The translations under genes and the position numbers were made by a program. Below, piece after piece: positions 47,670 to 56,722 of a stretch of DNA of 64,000 bases. The notes beneath the pieces were generated by a model. That model was not told the DNA's origin. It ran no database searches and was given only the letters and a program-made list of their open reading frames with translations. This DNA comes from Staphylococcus sp. NAM3COL9 (GTDB taxonomy: Bacteria > Bacillota > Bacilli > Staphylococcales > Staphylococcaceae). The stretch covers positions 186,001-250,000 of the forward strand of contig NZ_LGPC01000011.1 in NCBI RefSeq assembly GCF_001431205.1. The letters run 5' to 3'. Position 1 is the stretch's first letter; each line of letters opens with the position of its first letter.

Positions 47670-47984
47670 TTATTTTGCTGTATGTGTCCATTCATTTTTA
47701 CCGCGATGCCTCTTAACATGTGCATATACCTGATCGGCTGCATACTCTAAATTTGTGTAGACCGTAATAGAAAACGCGGACTGATTCTCTTCGAAATCCT
47801 CTTCGAGAAATAAATCTTTAAGATGGTTAAAAAGACTTTCCATTTGTGAATGGTCTAAACTACTATACTCCCTTAATGTGCGTTTAATTAAGCGGTTATG
47901 TCTATCTTCAAGTGATTGCACAACAATAACGAAGCGTTCCTCAGTTTCTAAAATATCGTCAAATAAATTCGTTTGTCCAATCAT
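47670..47984 (-). CDS. Conserved protein of unknown function
   Basis: This 104-aa soluble protein has a mixed helix-strand pattern: MIGQTNLFDDILETEER, then VVQSLEDRHNRLIKRTLREY and SITVYTNLEYAADQVYAHV. I start it at the ATG at 47984, eight bases after AGAGGTGG; the longer open frame upstream has no site and unusual composition. It lies between the HAD gene and lysP, a conserved staphylococcal arrangement. I do not recognise a characterised family. Confidence 0.7.
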   Translation of the reverse strand: MIGQTNLFDDILETEERFVIVVQSLEDRHNRLIKRTLREYSSLDHSQMESLFNHLKDLFLEEDFEENQSAFSITVYTNLEYAADQVYAHVKRHRGKNEWTHTAK

Positions 47985-48162
47985 AGTTTCCACCTCTAAG
48001 TTACGTTTATTATTATTCATTATACTATATTTCACTTCAACTGAAAATATCATTGCCTTATAGATTTGAATTTGTGTTGAATTAAATAAACGTTGTTTAT
48101 TATAAAAGAAAAGCATTGACTCAAGAAACAAATCATTGCTTCTATGAATCAATGCTAAGACA

Positions 48163-49608
48163 TTAACTGTAATCGTGGCTCTTTAAATCCAATTCTTCAA
48201 GTTTAACAATTTTAGTTTTTTTGAAATACTTATGTCCAAAGTAAATAATAGCTAAAATAACCATAGGGAAAATATTTCGGAATAATGCTCCAAAATCACC
48301 AGACATAAGAGCGCCAAGTGAATTTCCGACAAATAAGAATAGTAAGGCAATAATTACAATGATAGGTCCTAACGGATAAAACGGTGCTTTATAAGGAAGC
48401 ACATCATCAGGATTTTTATTTTGTTTTTTAATTGCTGAACGTAATCTTATTTGTGATAAAATACTGGATCCCCAAATGACAATGACTAAAGAACCAATGA
48501 TATTAAGTAATGTGAAAATAATATCTGATTTAAATTGAGCGATAATGATTATAGCTAATACAATGATAAAAGTAACGAAAAGTGCAGGCATTGGTAATTT
48601 TGTAGTTTTATTTAATTTACCTAAGAATCTTGGTGCTTGCTTATCTTCAGCCATTGAGAATAGCATACGACTTGTTGTATAAATACCAGAGTTTGCTGCA
48701 GATAATAAAGCAGTTAATATTACAGCGTTAATTACGGATGCTGCAAATGCAATACCTACACGGTCAAATACAATTGTAAATGGACTTTGTGCCACTGATT
48801 CACTTTTGTTCAATAACATGGGATCAGTATAAGGAATAATTGCTGATATGACAGCTATTGATAATACATAGAATAATAAAATTCTCCAAAATACTTGTTT
48901 AATTGCTTTAGGCATTGAACGATGTGGATTGGATGATTCTCCAGCTGTTACAGCAACAACTTCGGTACCACCAACAGAAAAACCTGCGACCAGTAGTACG
49001 CCTAAGAAGCCAGAAAATCCACCGACAAACGGTGCTTCTCCGCTTGCGAAATTGCTTAAGCCATATGTTTTACCACCTAAGATACCAACAATAGTTAATA
49101 CACCAATTACAATGAATACAACAATTGTTATTACCTTTATTAGTGATAACCAAAATTCTGTTTCACCAAAAGCTTTAACTGAAAAAATGTTCAGTAAAAA
49201 GAGTAAACATAAAAAGAGAATACTCCACGTTATTGGTGAAAAGAATTGAAATACATCCCAATAATAAAGTACGCTTGCAGATATAATGATATCAACACTC
49301 GTTACGAGTAACCATATTGCCCAATATAACCAACCCATCGTAAAGCCTAATGAACTATCCACGAAACGGGTAGAGTAGGAACTGAATGATCCCGAAACAG
49401 GATAAAACGTAGCTAATTCACCGATAGACGACATTAAGAAATACAGCATTACGCCAATAATCAAGTATGCCAATATTGCACCACCTGGACCAGCTTGTGA
49501 TATAACATTCCCAGTTGCTACAAATAGACCGGTACCGATGGCCCCACCAATTGCTATCATTGAAATATGTCGAGAGTTAAGACCACGATTCATATTATTT
49601 TGTGCCAT
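48163..49608 (-). CDS. lysP: Amino-acid permease, probably lysine-specific LysP
   Basis: This 481-aa APC-superfamily transporter has 12 predicted membrane helices. The family signature GGAIGTGLFVATGNVIS lies at the start of helix 1, and GGTEVVAVTAGE and SAANSGIYTTSRML are in later helices, as in LysP-type lysine permeases. AGGAGA precedes the ATG. It follows the order known for lysP next to katA in S. aureus, which supports the name. I find no lysine riboswitch in the 170 bases upstream. Confidence 0.85.
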   Translation of the reverse strand: MAQNNMNRGLNSRHISMIAIGGAIGTGLFVATGNVISQAGPGGAILAYLIIGVMLYFLMSSIGELATFYPVSGSFSSYSTRFVDSSLGFTMGWLYWAIWLLVTSVDIIISASVLYYWDVFQFFSPITWSILFLCLLFLLNIFSVKAFGETEFWLSLIKVITIVVFIVIGVLTIVGILGGKTYGLSNFASGEAPFVGGFSGFLGVLLVAGFSVGGTEVVAVTAGESSNPHRSMPKAIKQVFWRILLFYVLSIAVISAIIPYTDPMLLNKSESVAQSPFTIVFDRVGIAFAASVINAVILTALLSAANSGIYTTSRMLFSMAEDKQAPRFLGKLNKTTKLPMPALFVTFIIVLAIIIIAQFKSDIIFTLLNIIGSLVIVIWGSSILSQIRLRSAIKKQNKNPDDVLPYKAPFYPLGPIIVIIALLFLFVGNSLGALMSGDFGALFRNIFPMVILAIIYFGHKYFKKTKIVKLEELDLKSHDYS

Positions 49609-49752
49609 AAAAAATCTCCTATAATCTATTGAATTTTATATATACAATTCATTTTAATGCTTTTAAGTGATACAAGCAATGCCTTTTGTGACTTGAAAAT
49701 CATATAATATTTAAATATTTAGAAAATTTCCACTAATTTCAGTGACACTTTG

Positions 49753-49781
49753 TTGCTTTTAAAGTCATATTACATTAAAAT
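49753..49781 (+). promoter_or_regulatory. Promoter of katA
   Basis: TTGCTT (49753-49758) and TAAAAT (49776-49781) are 17 bp apart. A PerR-like box begins eight bases after the -10. Confidence 0.65.
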
Positions 49782-49788
49782 ATGTGCT

Positions 49789-49803
49789 AGATAATAATTA
49801 TTA
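49789..49803. promoter_or_regulatory. PerR-like box of katA
   Basis: AGATAATAATTATTA matches TTATAATNATTATAA at 11 of 14 defined positions and covers the expected transcription start. It predicts derepression by peroxide and control by iron or manganese. Confidence 0.7.
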
Positions 49804-49831
49804 TTATTTAGAAAATCGAGGGGGAATTTTT

Positions 49832-51319
49832 ATGAGTAATGATAAAAAATTGACGAGTCTTTTTGGAGCGCCAGTCTCGGACAGAGAAAATAGTATGACT
49901 GCAGGACCAAGAGGACCACTATTAATGCAAGATTGGTATTTTTTAGAACAGATGGCTCACTTTGATAGAGAAGTTATTCCTGAACGACGTATGCATGCGA
50001 AAGGTTCTGGTGCATTTGGTACGTTCACAGTTACAAATGATATTACAAAGTATACTTCCGCAAGTATTTTTTCAGAAGTTGGAAAACAAACAGAAATGTT
50101 TGCACGTTTTTCTACAGTAGCTGGGGAACGTGGGGCAGCAGATGCTGAACGTGATATTCGTGGATTTGCTTTAAAATTTTATACAGATGAAGGTAATTGG
50201 GATTTAGTAGGTAATAACACACCAGTGTTCTTCTTTAGAGATCCTAAATTATTTGCAAGTCTTAATCACGCAGTTAAACGTGATCCAAGAACAAATATGC
50301 GTAGTTCACAAAACAATTGGGATTTTTGGACATCATTACCTGAAGCTTTACATCAAGTAACAATTTTGATGTCAGATCGTGGTATTCCAAAAGGTTTTAG
50401 AAATATGCATGGTTTTGGTTCTCATACTTATTCAATGTACAATAATGAAGGTGAACGTGTGTGGGTGAAATTCCATCACAGAACACAACAAGGCATTGAA
50501 AATTTACAACCTGATGAAGCGGCAAATGTGATTGCTAACGATAGAGAATCATCCCAACGTGATTTGTTCGAAGCAATTGAAAATAAAGATTATCCAAAAT
50601 GGAAATTATATATCCAAGTGATGACTGAGGAACAAGCAAGAAATCATAAAGATAATCCATTTGATTTAACTAAAGTCTGGTATAAAGGTGATTATCCACT
50701 AATTGAAGTTGGTGAATGGGAGCTTAATCGCAATCCAGATAACTACTTCCAAGATGTTGAACAAGCTGCATTTGCTCCAACAAACATTGTTCCAGGGCTA
50801 GATTTTTCACCTGATAAAATGTTACAAGGTCGTTTATTCTCATATGGTGATACACAACGTTACAGACTTGGTGCGAATCATTGGCAAATTCCAGTGAATC
50901 AACCTAAAGGAGTAGGTGTTGAAAATATTTGTCCATTCAGTAGAGATGGTCAAATGAGAATTTTAGATAATAATCAAGGTGGCGGCACACATTATTATCC
51001 AAATAGTGATGGTTCTTTCGAGGACCAACCACAATTTAAAAAACCTGGATTACCAGTTGAAGGCGAAGCATATGAATACGATTACAGACAAGATGATGAC
51101 AATTACTTCGAACAACCAGGTCGCTTGTTTAGATTACAATCTAAAGAGCAACAAGAGCGTATATTTGTAAATACAGCAAATGAAATGCAAGGGACTACAT
51201 TAGAAGTTCAACACCGTCATATCCGTCACTGTTACAAAGCTGATAGTGAATATGGTAAAGGTGTGGCAAATGCATTAGGTATTAATATCAATGATGTAGA
51301 TTTAGAAGTAGCAGACTAA
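49832..51319 (+). CDS. katA: Catalase
   Basis: KatA breaks hydrogen peroxide into water and oxygen. The 495-aa clade-3 haem catalase has the catalytic His55 in [14 protein letters not shown], the distal Asn in the [12 protein letters not shown] region, and the haem-ligand Tyr in [15 protein letters not shown] start it at the ATG at 49832, seven bases after GAGGGGG; an earlier in-frame start at 49784 lies in the promoter-operator region. A PerR-like box overlaps the promoter, and a terminator follows. Confidence 0.96.
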   Translation: MSNDKKLTSLFGAPVSDRENSMTAGPRGPLLMQDWYFLEQMAHFDREVIPERRMHAKGSGAFGTFTVTNDITKYTSASIFSEVGKQTEMFARFSTVAGERGAADAERDIRGFALKFYTDEGNWDLVGNNTPVFFFRDPKLFASLNHAVKRDPRTNMRSSQNNWDFWTSLPEALHQVTILMSDRGIPKGFRNMHGFGSHTYSMYNNEGERVWVKFHHRTQQGIENLQPDEAANVIANDRESSQRDLFEAIENKDYPKWKLYIQVMTEEQARNHKDNPFDLTKVWYKGDYPLIEVGEWELNRNPDNYFQDVEQAAFAPTNIVPGLDFSPDKMLQGRLFSYGDTQRYRLGANHWQIPVNQPKGVGVENICPFSRDGQMRILDNNQGGGTHYYPNSDGSFEDQPQFKKPGLPVEGEAYEYDYRQDDDNYFEQPGRLFRLQSKEQQERIFVNTANEMQGTTLEVQHRHIRHCYKADSEYGKGVANALGININDVDLEVAD

Positions 51320-51380
51320 GTGAATATGATGGGTATTAATTTTTGAGCGTATATTAGATTATAAGGTGAATTTTATAATT

Positions 51381-51417
51381 AAAGGTAGCTTCCAATTTAA
51401 TGGAGGCTACCTTTTTT
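51381..51417 (+). terminator. Terminator of katA
   Basis: AAAGGTAGC and GCTACCTTT form the outer stem with CC/GG pairs inside; six Ts follow. It shares the AAAGGTAGCTTCCAATTT sequence with the nuc terminator at 39392. Confidence 0.85.
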
Positions 51418-51420
51418 ATA

Positions 51421-51669
51421 TTATCTCGTTTTAATCCCTAAAAAGTCTTGTGAATAAAAATGGAGCTTACCACAATTATTGCACATGAGTGCAATTAATG
51501 GCGTTGCATCATTTCCTAATGAAGCTGTTAATAAGGGTGCGAAATAATGACCATTTAAAATTTCGATTTTTGGATGTTCACAATTACAAATACTTCTGCT
51601 TTTTGTTTTTGTCGTTATTGAATCAATAATATGACTTTTTTGCTCATCTGACATGTGGCGATTTTCCAT
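51421..51669 (-). CDS. Small zinc-ribbon-like protein
   Basis: This 82-aa protein has four cysteines in a zinc-ribbon-like layout: ICNCEH near residue 28 and MCNNCGKLHFY near 63. I start it at the ATG at 51669 because GGAGGAG is six bases upstream; the longer TTG start lies inside that site. It is convergent with katA and shares its terminator region. Function unknown; DNA, RNA or metal binding are all possible. Confidence 0.7.
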   Translation of the reverse strand: MENRHMSDEQKSHIIDSITTKTKSRSICNCEHPKIEILNGHYFAPLLTASLGNDATPLIALMCNNCGKLHFYSQDFLGIKTR

Positions 51670-52130
51670 AAAATTCTCCTCCAATAATAGATACTTATAC
51701 TATTATAAGATGTTTCAATGTTGATTAGAAGACTGCGTAAAAATTTAAAAGTGACAATTAAGTTGTAAAATGTTAATTAACACTTATTAATGAGATATAA
51801 GATTCAAAAGTTATGAAGTGCATAGCAAAAGGGCTTATTTACGTGTGATGATCTAATAAATTTTAAATTTTAAAATAAAATAAAGGTATCTCAATTGCGA
51901 AAAGTCTTTAGAAGGTCGACAAAATTCGAGCGTTTTTATGTAGGTTTTCCAAGAACGTAGCCTCTGCCTGTAGTCTTCAAAATGAATTACTATTATTTAT
52001 TGGTTGAACTTAAATAAAGGCAAACACAAATAAAAATGGACATATAACGGAATTAACGAAAAAATATTTCCTCGATTATTAAGAAGAATTAGATAATGAA
52101 ATAAAAAAGATAATCTCAATAAAAGCTCCC
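51670..52130. other. Intergenic stretch with a possible coding relic
   Basis: About 460 bases without an intact gene. At about 52030-52140 the plus strand reads GHITELTKKYFLDY, a stop, then EELDNEIKKIISIKAPIKK, which looks like protein sequence interrupted by a stop. I cannot name a parent gene, and chance is not excluded. Confidence 0.35.
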
Positions 52131-52171
52131 ATAAAAAAACAAACCAATTGCTTTAATAGCAATTGGTTTGT
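52131..52171 (-). terminator. Terminator of rpmG
   Basis: ACAAACCAATTGCT pairs exactly with AGCAATTGGTTTGT around TTAAT. On the minus strand six or more Ts follow. It resembles the palindrome at 27114, including the flank TCTACGTTC. Confidence 0.85.
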
Positions 52172-52273
52172 CTACGTTCTAAGGTGCTCCATTATAGGGC
52201 ACCTTAACAAATGATTTAAGTTCAGTATTACTTTTAAATATGTCGTATTCAAAAGATAAGGTCTAACATCATA

Positions 52274-52423
52274 TTATTTTGTTTCGCGATGTAACGTATA
52301 TTTGTTTAATCTTGGGCAGAACTTTTTAAGTTCTATACGCTCAGGATTATTACGTTTATTTTTAGTAGTAATATAGTTACGCTCGCCAGACTCAGTACAA
52401 GCCAATGTAATATTTACGCGCAA
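52274..52423 (-). CDS. rpmG: 50S ribosomal protein L33, cysteine-poor form
   Basis: This 49-aa L33 has the conserved core [19 protein letters not shown] and the end [10 protein letters not shown]. Zinc-binding L33 has two CxxC pairs; here the first reads ACTES and the second FCPRL, so only two of four cysteines remain and zinc is unlikely to be bound. The start is TTG at 52423 with AGAGGTG ten bases upstream. A Zur-like box lies just upstream, and the divergent neighbour is the zinc-independent S14. It probably serves as a replacement under zinc limitation. Confidence 0.92.
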   Translation of the reverse strand: MRVNITLACTESGERNYITTKNKRNNPERIELKKFCPRLNKYTLHRETK

Positions 52424-52443
52424 AGTAGACACCTCTTTCTTAA

Positions 52444-52458
52444 TAGGAATGGTTACGC
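52444..52458. promoter_or_regulatory. Possible Zur box of rpmG
   Basis: On the minus strand GCGTAACCATTCCTA matches the Zur consensus TCGTAATNATTACGA at 10 of 14 positions. It follows a TAAAAT -10 (minus strand) by a few bases, the same arrangement as at rpsN. Confidence 0.4.
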
Positions 52459-52582
52459 TTTAAAATTTTATCATATAAATCACTCAATTTCAATTACTTT
52501 TCTAAAATAAATATGCATTAATGAAGAAACGAATTATGTCATTCAAAAAAAGTAATGAAATTTCTAGTATAGAACTTTCTAT

Positions 52583-52610
52583 TTGATTAATTAAAAAGAT
52601 ATGGTATGAT
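52583..52610 (+). promoter_or_regulatory. Promoter of rpsN
   Basis: TTGATT (52583-52588) and TATGAT (52605-52610) are 16 bp apart, with TGG before the -10 (extended form). The Zur-like box begins five bases downstream. Confidence 0.7.
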
Positions 52611-52615
52611 TTAAA

Positions 52616-52630
52616 ACGAAATGATTACGA
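52616..52630. promoter_or_regulatory. Zur box of rpsN
   Basis: ACGAAATGATTACGA matches the Zur consensus TCGTAATNATTACGA at 12 of 14 positions and covers the transcription start. It predicts expression when zinc is scarce. Confidence 0.7.
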
Positions 52631-52651
52631 TTTAAAAGGAGAGGCAAATTA

Positions 52652-52921
52652 ATGGCAAAAAAATCAAAAATAGCAAAAGAACAAAAAAGAGAACGTTTAG
52701 TCGCTCAGTATTATGAATTACGTCAAGAACTAAAAGCTAAAGGAGATTATGAAGCTTTAAGAAAATTACCAAGAGATACCTCACCAACAAGACTGACACG
52801 TCGTTGTAAGGTTACTGGAAGACCTAGAGGAGTTTATAGAAAATTTGCAATGTCTAGAATTGCTTTTCGGGAATATGCACATAAAGGACAAATACCTGGG
52901 GTTAAAAAATCAAGTTGGTAA
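52652..52921 (+). CDS. rpsN: 30S ribosomal protein S14, zinc-independent paralog
   Basis: This 89-aa S14 is the long C-minus form: [26 protein letters not shown] has only one cysteine, unlike the 61-aa zinc-binding S14 with CxxC pairs that sits in the main ribosomal operon. It can replace that protein when zinc is lacking. AAAAGGAGAGG precedes the ATG. A Zur-like box covers the promoter, and rpmG is divergent. Confidence 0.95.
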   Translation: MAKKSKIAKEQKRERLVAQYYELRQELKAKGDYEALRKLPRDTSPTRLTRRCKVTGRPRGVYRKFAMSRIAFREYAHKGQIPGVKKSSW

Positions 52922-53110
52922 ATACGACCCAAGTTCGTTTACATTTGTGGTAAAACAATGTATATTATCAATTGGTTAAGATAAATTCAAAAGTTATTGT
53001 TCGGGATATGCTGTAAAAATATGTATTTTCTGTCTATAATTTTAAAAAAATCATGAAAATCTTACTATTATATTATTGTTTTATTAAAAATGTTAGGAGT
53101 TTGTTAAACT

Positions 53111-54088
53111 ATGAAAATTTTTGATTACGAAGATATCCAACTGATCCCAAATAAATGTATTGTTGATAGTCGCTCTGAATGTGATACAACTGTTAAATTT
53201 GGTTCAATAAACTTTAAATTGCCTGTAGTACCAGCAAATATGCAAACAGTGATGAATGAAGAATTAGCAGAATGGTTTGCAGAAAATAATTATTTTTATA
53301 TTATGCATAGATTTGACGAAGAAGCTCGTATTCCGTTTACTAAAAAGATGCAAGATAAAGGTTGGTTTGCATCAATTTCTGTAGGAGTGAAAGAACGTGA
53401 ATTCGGTTTTGTTGAAAAATTAGCAGCAGAAAAAATAATCCCTGACTATATTACAATTGATATTGCACATGGTCATTCAGATTCAGTCATTAATATGATT
53501 AAACATATAAAAGCACATATTCCTGAGACATTTGTAATTGCTGGTAACGTGGGTACACCTGAAGGCGTTCGTGAACTTGAAAATGCCGGGGCAGATGCTA
53601 CAAAAGTGGGTATAGGCCCTGGTCGAGTTTGTATTACTAAAATTAAAACTGGTTTTGGAACTGGTGGCTGGCAGTTATCGGCACTCAACCATTGTAGTAA
53701 AGCAGCGCGAAAACCAATCATCGCTGATGGTGGTATCAGAACACATGGAGATATCGCTAAATCAATTCGCTTTGGAGCATCAATGGTAATGGTGGGCTCA
53801 TTATTTGCAGCTCATGAAGAATCTCCTGGAGAAACTGTTGAATTAGATGGTAAAATGTATAAAGAATACTTTGGCAGTGCTTCTGAATTCCAAAAGGGCG
53901 AACATAAAAATGTTGAAGGTAAAAAAATGTTTGTTGAACACAAAGGTTCTTTACTTAATACTTTAATAGAAATGCAACAAGATTTACAAAGTTCAATTTC
54001 CTATTCAGGTGGAAAGGATTTGAATTCATTAAGAAAAGTGGATTATGTAATCGTTAGAAACTCCATTTTTAATGGTGATAGAGACTAA
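53111..54088 (+). CDS. guaC: GMP reductase
   Basis: GuaC converts GMP to IMP with NADPH, linking guanine and adenine nucleotide pools. The 325-aa TIM-barrel protein of the IMPDH/GMPR family has Cys174 in [19 protein letters not shown], the phosphate loop [13 protein letters not shown] and FKGGEH-like [12 protein letters not shown]. It has no CBS domains, and the length is that of the Bacillales GuaC. TTAGGAG precedes the ATG. A purine riboswitch is not visible upstream. Confidence 0.95.
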   Translation: MKIFDYEDIQLIPNKCIVDSRSECDTTVKFGSINFKLPVVPANMQTVMNEELAEWFAENNYFYIMHRFDEEARIPFTKKMQDKGWFASISVGVKEREFGFVEKLAAEKIIPDYITIDIAHGHSDSVINMIKHIKAHIPETFVIAGNVGTPEGVRELENAGADATKVGIGPGRVCITKIKTGFGTGGWQLSALNHCSKAARKPIIADGGIRTHGDIAKSIRFGASMVMVGSLFAAHEESPGETVELDGKMYKEYFGSASEFQKGEHKNVEGKKMFVEHKGSLLNTLIEMQQDLQSSISYSGGKDLNSLRKVDYVIVRNSIFNGDRD

Positions 54089-54099
54089 TTTTATAGTGG

Positions 54100-55122
54100 G
54101 TGTATAAAATCAGGAAAAGTTTATTATATATAGTTGTTTTGTTAATAATAGTATTAGTCGTTCCAATCAAAGAAACAACACCTATGACATCATTACAACA
54201 ACAGTTTAAATCGAAAGTGGATGGTTGGGCATCAGAACAATCTACTTCTGATGATGCGTTAAAAGTGCCGAGTGAACAAGAATTTGCTGTGAATAATATT
54301 CAAATGAATATGACTAAGGATGAAGTTGACAAAAAGTTAGGAGACGCACAACGTGTGACTTCTAATGAGTACGGCACAAATTGGCATACTTATTATTCTG
54401 GTGATTATAGATCGTTTGTGATGGTGAGTTACATTGATGATAAAGTAAACGCACTTTATAGTAATCAGAATGTTATTTCATCAAAATCAAAAATTAAATA
54501 TGGAACACCAAAAGAAGTCGTTAGAGATAGATTAGGTGAACCTATTACTGAAAAAGAAAAAGGTCATGTAAAATTTGATGCGCAAGATGATGAATTCGAC
54601 AATTTCCATGATGATCAGATTTATACAACAGCTTTTTATGACAAACATGAGAATGATAACTTAACTGCACTTTTACAAGTTAGTGAAAAAATGGAAAACC
54701 GCTTACAGCAACAATATGCTGCACCATCAGAAGGGTTGGCACAAAGTTACGAATTACAAAACTTTGATTTAGTAAACGCTGAGAGAGTCCAACGTGATTT
54801 AGCATCGTTAAATTATTCGGCTAGCATTTCTGATACCGCTAGAAAACATAGTATAGATATGGCAGACCATGATTATTTTGATCATGATAATTTATCAGGT
54901 GATTCACCATTTGACAGATTAGAAGCTGACGGTCATGATTTTAATGCTGCAGGTGAAAATCTAGCTTATGGTCAAACAAGTAGCATATATGCACATCAAG
55001 GTTTAATGAATTCATTAGGACATAGAAAGAACATACTAAAAAAAGAATTCAAAACATTAGGTGTAGGTGTAGACTTTAATGAGGATAGACAACCTTATTG
55101 GACTGAAAATTACAGTGGATAG
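54100..55122 (+). CDS. Secreted or membrane-anchored CAP-domain protein
   Basis: This 340-aa protein has one N-terminal hydrophobic helix (about 6-23), a CAP-associated domain (about 62-200, with NMTKDEVDKKLGDAQRV and its partner GTPKEVVRDRLGEP forming a repeat) and a C-terminal CAP/SCP domain (about 220-338) with HSIDMADHDYFDH, GENLAYG and GHRKNIL. It resembles YlbC of Bacillus. The start is GTG with a weak GTGGG site, 11 bases after guaC, so it may be coupled to guaC. It probably acts on the outer side of the membrane; activity unknown. Confidence 0.82.
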   Translation: MYKIRKSLLYIVVLLIIVLVVPIKETTPMTSLQQQFKSKVDGWASEQSTSDDALKVPSEQEFAVNNIQMNMTKDEVDKKLGDAQRVTSNEYGTNWHTYYSGDYRSFVMVSYIDDKVNALYSNQNVISSKSKIKYGTPKEVVRDRLGEPITEKEKGHVKFDAQDDEFDNFHDDQIYTTAFYDKHENDNLTALLQVSEKMENRLQQQYAAPSEGLAQSYELQNFDLVNAERVQRDLASLNYSASISDTARKHSIDMADHDYFDHDNLSGDSPFDRLEADGHDFNAAGENLAYGQTSSIYAHQGLMNSLGHRKNILKKEFKTLGVGVDFNEDRQPYWTENYSG

Positions 55123-55128
55123 TGTTTA

Positions 55129-55157
55129 TTGATTGTTATAAGAGGGTATCTTATAAT
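55129..55157 (+). promoter_or_regulatory. Promoter of the 26-aa protein gene
   Basis: TTGATT (55129-55134) and a perfect TATAAT (55152-55157) are 17 bp apart, starting six bases after the preceding stop codon. Confidence 0.8.
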
Positions 55158-55176
55158 TTGTGAGGATGAATAAGTT

Positions 55177-55257
55177 ATGACAACGAATAAAAAAGATAAA
55201 ACAGAAGATATACTTGAAAAAGTAAAAGAAGTCTTAGATAAAAAAGACAAAAAATAA
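55177..55257 (+). CDS. Very small charged protein (26 aa)
   Basis: A 26-aa frame starts at ATG 55177 and reads MTTNKKDKTEDILEKVKEVL, then DKKDKK. It has 10 lysines and 7 acidic residues and would form one amphipathic helix in the middle. AGGA lies 12 bases upstream. A strong SigA promoter precedes it and a perfect terminator overlaps its stop codon, so the unit is a complete single gene of about 130 bases. I do not recognise it; its role is unknown. Confidence 0.65.
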   Translation: MTTNKKDKTEDILEKVKEVLDKKDKK

Positions 55258-55292
55258 GAGATTGAGCCCATTGCTCAATCTCTTATTTTTTG
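55253..55292 (+). terminator. Terminator of the 26-aa protein gene
   Basis: AATAAGAGATTGAGC pairs exactly with GCTCAATCTCTTATT around a 5-base loop and six Ts follow. It overlaps the stop codon. The symmetry may also serve lexA from the other side. Confidence 0.9.
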
Positions 55293-55334
55293 TCTTTGTT
55301 TTGTGAGAGTGTTTTTAAAGGATTAAATTTATAA

Positions 55335-55958
55335 TTACATTTCTCTAAATAGTCCTACAACTTTACCTAATACAGTTACATGTTCTAAATAGATAGGTTC
55401 CATTGTACTATTCTCAGGTTGTAAGCGATAACGTGTCTTTTCTTTATAGAATCGTTTAACAGTAGCTTCATTTTCTTCAGTCATAGCAACGATAATATCT
55501 CCGTTTTCAGCGATTGTCTGGCTTCTAACGATTACTTTATCACCATCTAAAATACCTGCTTCAATCATACTGTCTCCAACGACATTGAGAATGAAAATAT
55601 CACTATTATGAGTTGAAGTGAAATGTTCAGGTAATGGGAAATATTCCTCAACGTTTTCTACAGCGGTAATAGGTATACCAGCTGTTACTTTACCAATTAC
55701 AGGAACATGGATAGTTTCTTCCATATTTAAAGTATCACCTAATTGATCTGATACAATTTCAATTGCACGAGGTTTAGTAGGATCTCTTCTTATATAACCC
55801 TTTTCTTCTAATCTTGATAAATGACCGTGCACTGTAGAACTTGATGCTAATCCTACGGCTTCACCAATTTCTCTTACGCTTGGCGGATATCCTTTTAAAT
55901 GAACTGTTTGTTTTATATATTCAAAAATTTCACTTTGTCGCTTTGTTAACTCTCTCAT
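55335..55958 (-). CDS. lexA: LexA, SOS repressor
   Basis: LexA represses SOS genes and cleaves itself when RecA is active. The 207-aa protein has the winged helix (residues 1 to about 65, with [20 protein letters not shown]), the cleavage bond A93-G94 (GKVTAGIPI), the nucleophile S130 ([10 protein letters not shown]) and the base K168 (ATVKRF). I start at the ATG at 55958, eight bases after AGGGAG, which gives the usual length. It is divergent from sosA, with three SOS boxes between. Confidence 0.97.
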   Translation of the reverse strand: MRELTKRQSEIFEYIKQTVHLKGYPPSVREIGEAVGLASSSTVHGHLSRLEEKGYIRRDPTKPRAIEIVSDQLGDTLNMEETIHVPVIGKVTAGIPITAVENVEEYFPLPEHFTSTHNSDIFILNVVGDSMIEAGILDGDKVIVRSQTIAENGDIIVAMTEENEATVKRFYKEKTRYRLQPENSTMEPIYLEHVTVLGKVVGLFREM

Positions 55959-56014
55959 AGTAGGCACTCCCTAGATTAATTTGTTTTTATTATAGCATGC
56001 ATATACATATATTA

Positions 56015-56028
56015 CAAACGTTTGTTCG
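56015..56028. promoter_or_regulatory. SOS box 1, lexA side
   Basis: CAAACGTTTGTTCG matches the Gram-positive SOS consensus CGAAC-N4-GTTCG at all but one position. It lies 57 bases upstream of the lexA start. Confidence 0.8.
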
Positions 56029-56042
56029 TTTCTTGTTGACTC

Positions 56043-56056
56043 GGAACAAGTGTTCT
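56043..56056. promoter_or_regulatory. SOS box 2, between lexA and sosA
   Basis: GGAACAAGTGTTCT contains the perfect GAAC-N4-GTTC core. It follows the TTGACT -35-like element at 56036-56041. Confidence 0.85.
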
Positions 56057-56071
56057 GGTAAGGTATAAATA

Positions 56072-56085
56072 CAAACAAACGTTCT
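56072..56085. promoter_or_regulatory. SOS box 3, sosA side
   Basis: CAAACAAACGTTCT matches CRAAC-N4-GTTCT. It lies 14 bases before the sosA start, overlapping the ribosome site region. Confidence 0.8.
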
Positions 56086-56099
56086 AGGAGTGATTACTA

Positions 56100-56333
56100 A
56101 TGTTGAAAATATATAAACACCAAATAAAAGCATATGTAACAGTATTATTTGTTACTATGTTATTAAGTGCATTATTTATTTTAAGTGCACATAATAATGC
56201 AGAATCAGAACAGACGTACGAAATGACTGATCATCAAATGACGAATAAACCTGCTCAAAACGAACAATATAATGTGGAAATTGAAGGGAATAGCGAACAC
56301 GAACATCAACCGGTTATTGCAGCGGTTAAATAA
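56100..56333 (+). CDS. sosA: SOS-induced cell division inhibitor SosA
   Basis: SosA is the staphylococcal counterpart of YneA and halts cell division after DNA damage. The 77-aa protein has a cytoplasmic basic start, one membrane helix (about 11-30) and an extracellular tail rich in Glu, Gln and Asn ending QPVIAAVK. It lacks the LysM domain of YneA, as known for SosA. AGGAG precedes the ATG. Its position opposite lexA with SOS boxes in between is conserved. Confidence 0.92.
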   Translation: MLKIYKHQIKAYVTVLFVTMLLSALFILSAHNNAESEQTYEMTDHQMTNKPAQNEQYNVEIEGNSEHEHQPVIAAVK

Positions 56334-56388
56334 TCATTTAAATAAAAAGTAACTTGGAAAAGCAAGCATGTTAATAGTAAACAGGGAT

Positions 56389-56426
56389 AAAGTGAGCGAA
56401 ACGATTTAGTTTCGCTCACTTTTTTG
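56389..56426 (+). terminator. Terminator of sosA
   Basis: AAAGTGAGCGAAAC pairs exactly with GTTTCGCTCACTTT around GATTTA; six Ts follow. Confidence 0.92.
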
Positions 56427-56464
56427 TTATATTTTTCCTAGATTATAAATTACGGAGGTTTACT

Positions 56465-56713
56465 ATGGCTAACAAGGGTGGCGTAGATTTAGAACGTATT
56501 AATGAATTAGCAAAGAAGAAAAAAGAACAAGGACTTACTCAAATTGAAGCCAAAGAACAATCTAAGTTGCGTAAAGCTTATTTAGATGAATTTAGAGGCA
56601 AATTCAAGCAACAAATTGAAAGTACTAGGATTATTGATTCAGAAGGAAATGATGTTACACCTAATAAAGTGAAAAAAATATTAGATTCTAAAGATAAAGA
56701 AGATAAAAACTAA
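56465..56713 (+). CDS. YnzC/DUF896 family protein
   Basis: This 82-aa, highly charged helical protein belongs to the DUF896 (UPF0291, YnzC) family, recognised by RINELAKKKKEQGLTQIE and EQSKLRKAYLDEFRG. In Bacillus, ynzC is in the SOS-induced yneA operon; here it follows sosA but behind a terminator. ACGGAGG precedes the ATG. Its function is not established. Confidence 0.9.
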   Translation: MANKGGVDLERINELAKKKKEQGLTQIEAKEQSKLRKAYLDEFRGKFKQQIESTRIIDSEGNDVTPNKVKKILDSKDKEDKN

Positions 56714-56722
56714 ATCATTTTT

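Noticed and set aside
49609..49831. Lysine riboswitch before lysP
   Set aside because: No multi-helix junction or terminator is seen in the AT-rich stretch upstream of lysP.
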